Assembly (NCBI GenBank): GCA_026770025.1
Contig: JAMXDE010000008.1
Location: 2,294,001-2,358,000, forward strand
Reading direction: 5' to 3'
DNA: 64,000 nt
Source: Craspedostauros australis
Taxonomy: Eukaryota > Bacillariophyta > Bacillariophyceae > Mastogloiales > Achnanthaceae
This document shows, piece after piece, positions 63,362-64,000 of this stretch. How positions within the stretch are numbered: the first letter of the stretch is position 1; each line of letters begins with the position of its first letter. A model generated the notes under the pieces. It made no database searches, was not told where the DNA came from, and saw only the letters and a list, made by a program, of their open reading frames with translations. The position numbers and the translations under genes were made by a program.

Positions 63362-64000
63362 CTTCACTGGTCACAGATTTTTATGGTGTTCCTCGTGATC
63401 TTGGTCCCAACGCTTTCTTTGCTGTGTGTGGTGATCATGTACGCGAATCCGCCGTGGACAATTGGTTCGGACATCCGTTGTGTGCTGTTTGGCATCGCCC
63501 CCCGCCCACAACACGAATTCTTCACGCAGGTTGTTGGTACTGAATGTACGTGCCTTTCGGATGCATTGCGGAAAACAAAAAGTCCAGCTCGTTGTGAATC
63601 ACCCAAGCTCGTGACTCGCAGAGTATCGAAGATAGATGACTCTGGAGACAAACAAGAATGACAGTTTGCTCAGCAAATGTCAGTCTGAATCAAGCTGATT
63701 CTTGTTTTCTGAGCTTCTTCTGTCAGTCTGCTGTTGTGTGTGCTTCAAACAGACAAGCACACGGTGTTGCGGCAATACAGAACCTGATTCTTGCCTCCAA
63801 GTCGTGGGTGGAGCACCATCACCCCTCTTCCAATGAACAGCGACGTCTCGAATTGCAGGGGTGGAAGGCTATCTCTCTCTGCAACGGACACCCAAACTGC
63901 CACATTTAGACGATGAGACGCGCAGGCATCGCCAACCCCGTTTTGCGTGAGTGAGCCAATCAACACAACCGCTGTTGACAACACCAACGGACAGACACGC
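63362..64000. other. 5' flank of the TM9 gene to window end
   Basis: No coding sequence or RNA gene recognised. The promoter of the TM9 gene should lie here. Confidence 0.45.

Noticed and set aside
61034-63661. 875-codon open frame on the plus strand
   Set aside because: Fully antisense to the clear TM9 gene. It arises from that gene's codon bias, and its translation is low-complexity Glu/Gly/Val/Asp with no domain.

Overview
This is a nuclear eukaryotic window, most likely from a diatom or another stramenopile. Host genes are compact, with none or one short GT-AG intron. Several host products have architectures I associate with diatoms: a DOT1-type methyltransferase, a single-pass protein with an FG-GAP-like beta-propeller, a glutamine-rich bZIP, and a VWA plus alpha-kinase protein. 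Ty1/copia (Pseudoviridae-type) LTR retrotransposons of the kind called CoDi in diatoms fill the middle. The assignment rests on gene style, not on a marker gene.

Layout. 1-470: 5' end (Gag start, primer-binding site, 5' LTR) of a minus-strand copia element that runs off the left edge. 471-7864: host segment with a VWA/alpha-kinase gene, a secreted thioredoxin-fold-like gene and a DOT1-like methyltransferase that needs one frame correction. 7865-8273: 3' LTR and truncated pol tail of the same LTR family. 8274-16142: element 1 (plus strand, two nonsense codons). 16972-24166: element 2 (minus, intact 1862-aa polyprotein). 24400-40499: element 3 (minus, one nonsense codon, target duplication AAGGG). 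29787-39157: element 4, nested inside the gag of element 3 (plus, intact 2437-aa polyprotein, LTRs of equal length with no difference seen, target duplication CGGGG). Three open fragments between the elements (16171-16971, 24167-24256, 40505-40731) can be read in frame as pieces of one unrecognised minus-strand host gene broken by elements 2 and 3.

41396-64000 is ordinary gene-bearing DNA: a bromodomain protein, a large membrane beta-propeller protein, spliceosomal MFAP1, an armadillo-like protein with a C-terminal prenylation box, a bZIP factor split by an intron between basic region and zipper, a secreted alpha/beta hydrolase, and a TM9/EMP70 nonaspanin.

The transposons show a relative chronology. 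Element 1 is oldest (about 5-6 % LTR divergence by eye, nonsense codons). Element 2 is younger (about 1.5-2 %), element 3 younger again (two LTR differences seen in 528 bp), and element 4 is the newest. The most unusual signal is at the left edge. The sequence just downstream of the 5' LTR, where a tRNA primer-binding site should be, is instead a 16-17 nt perfect complement of a segment inside that LTR. This is the layout expected for a self-priming retrotransposon.
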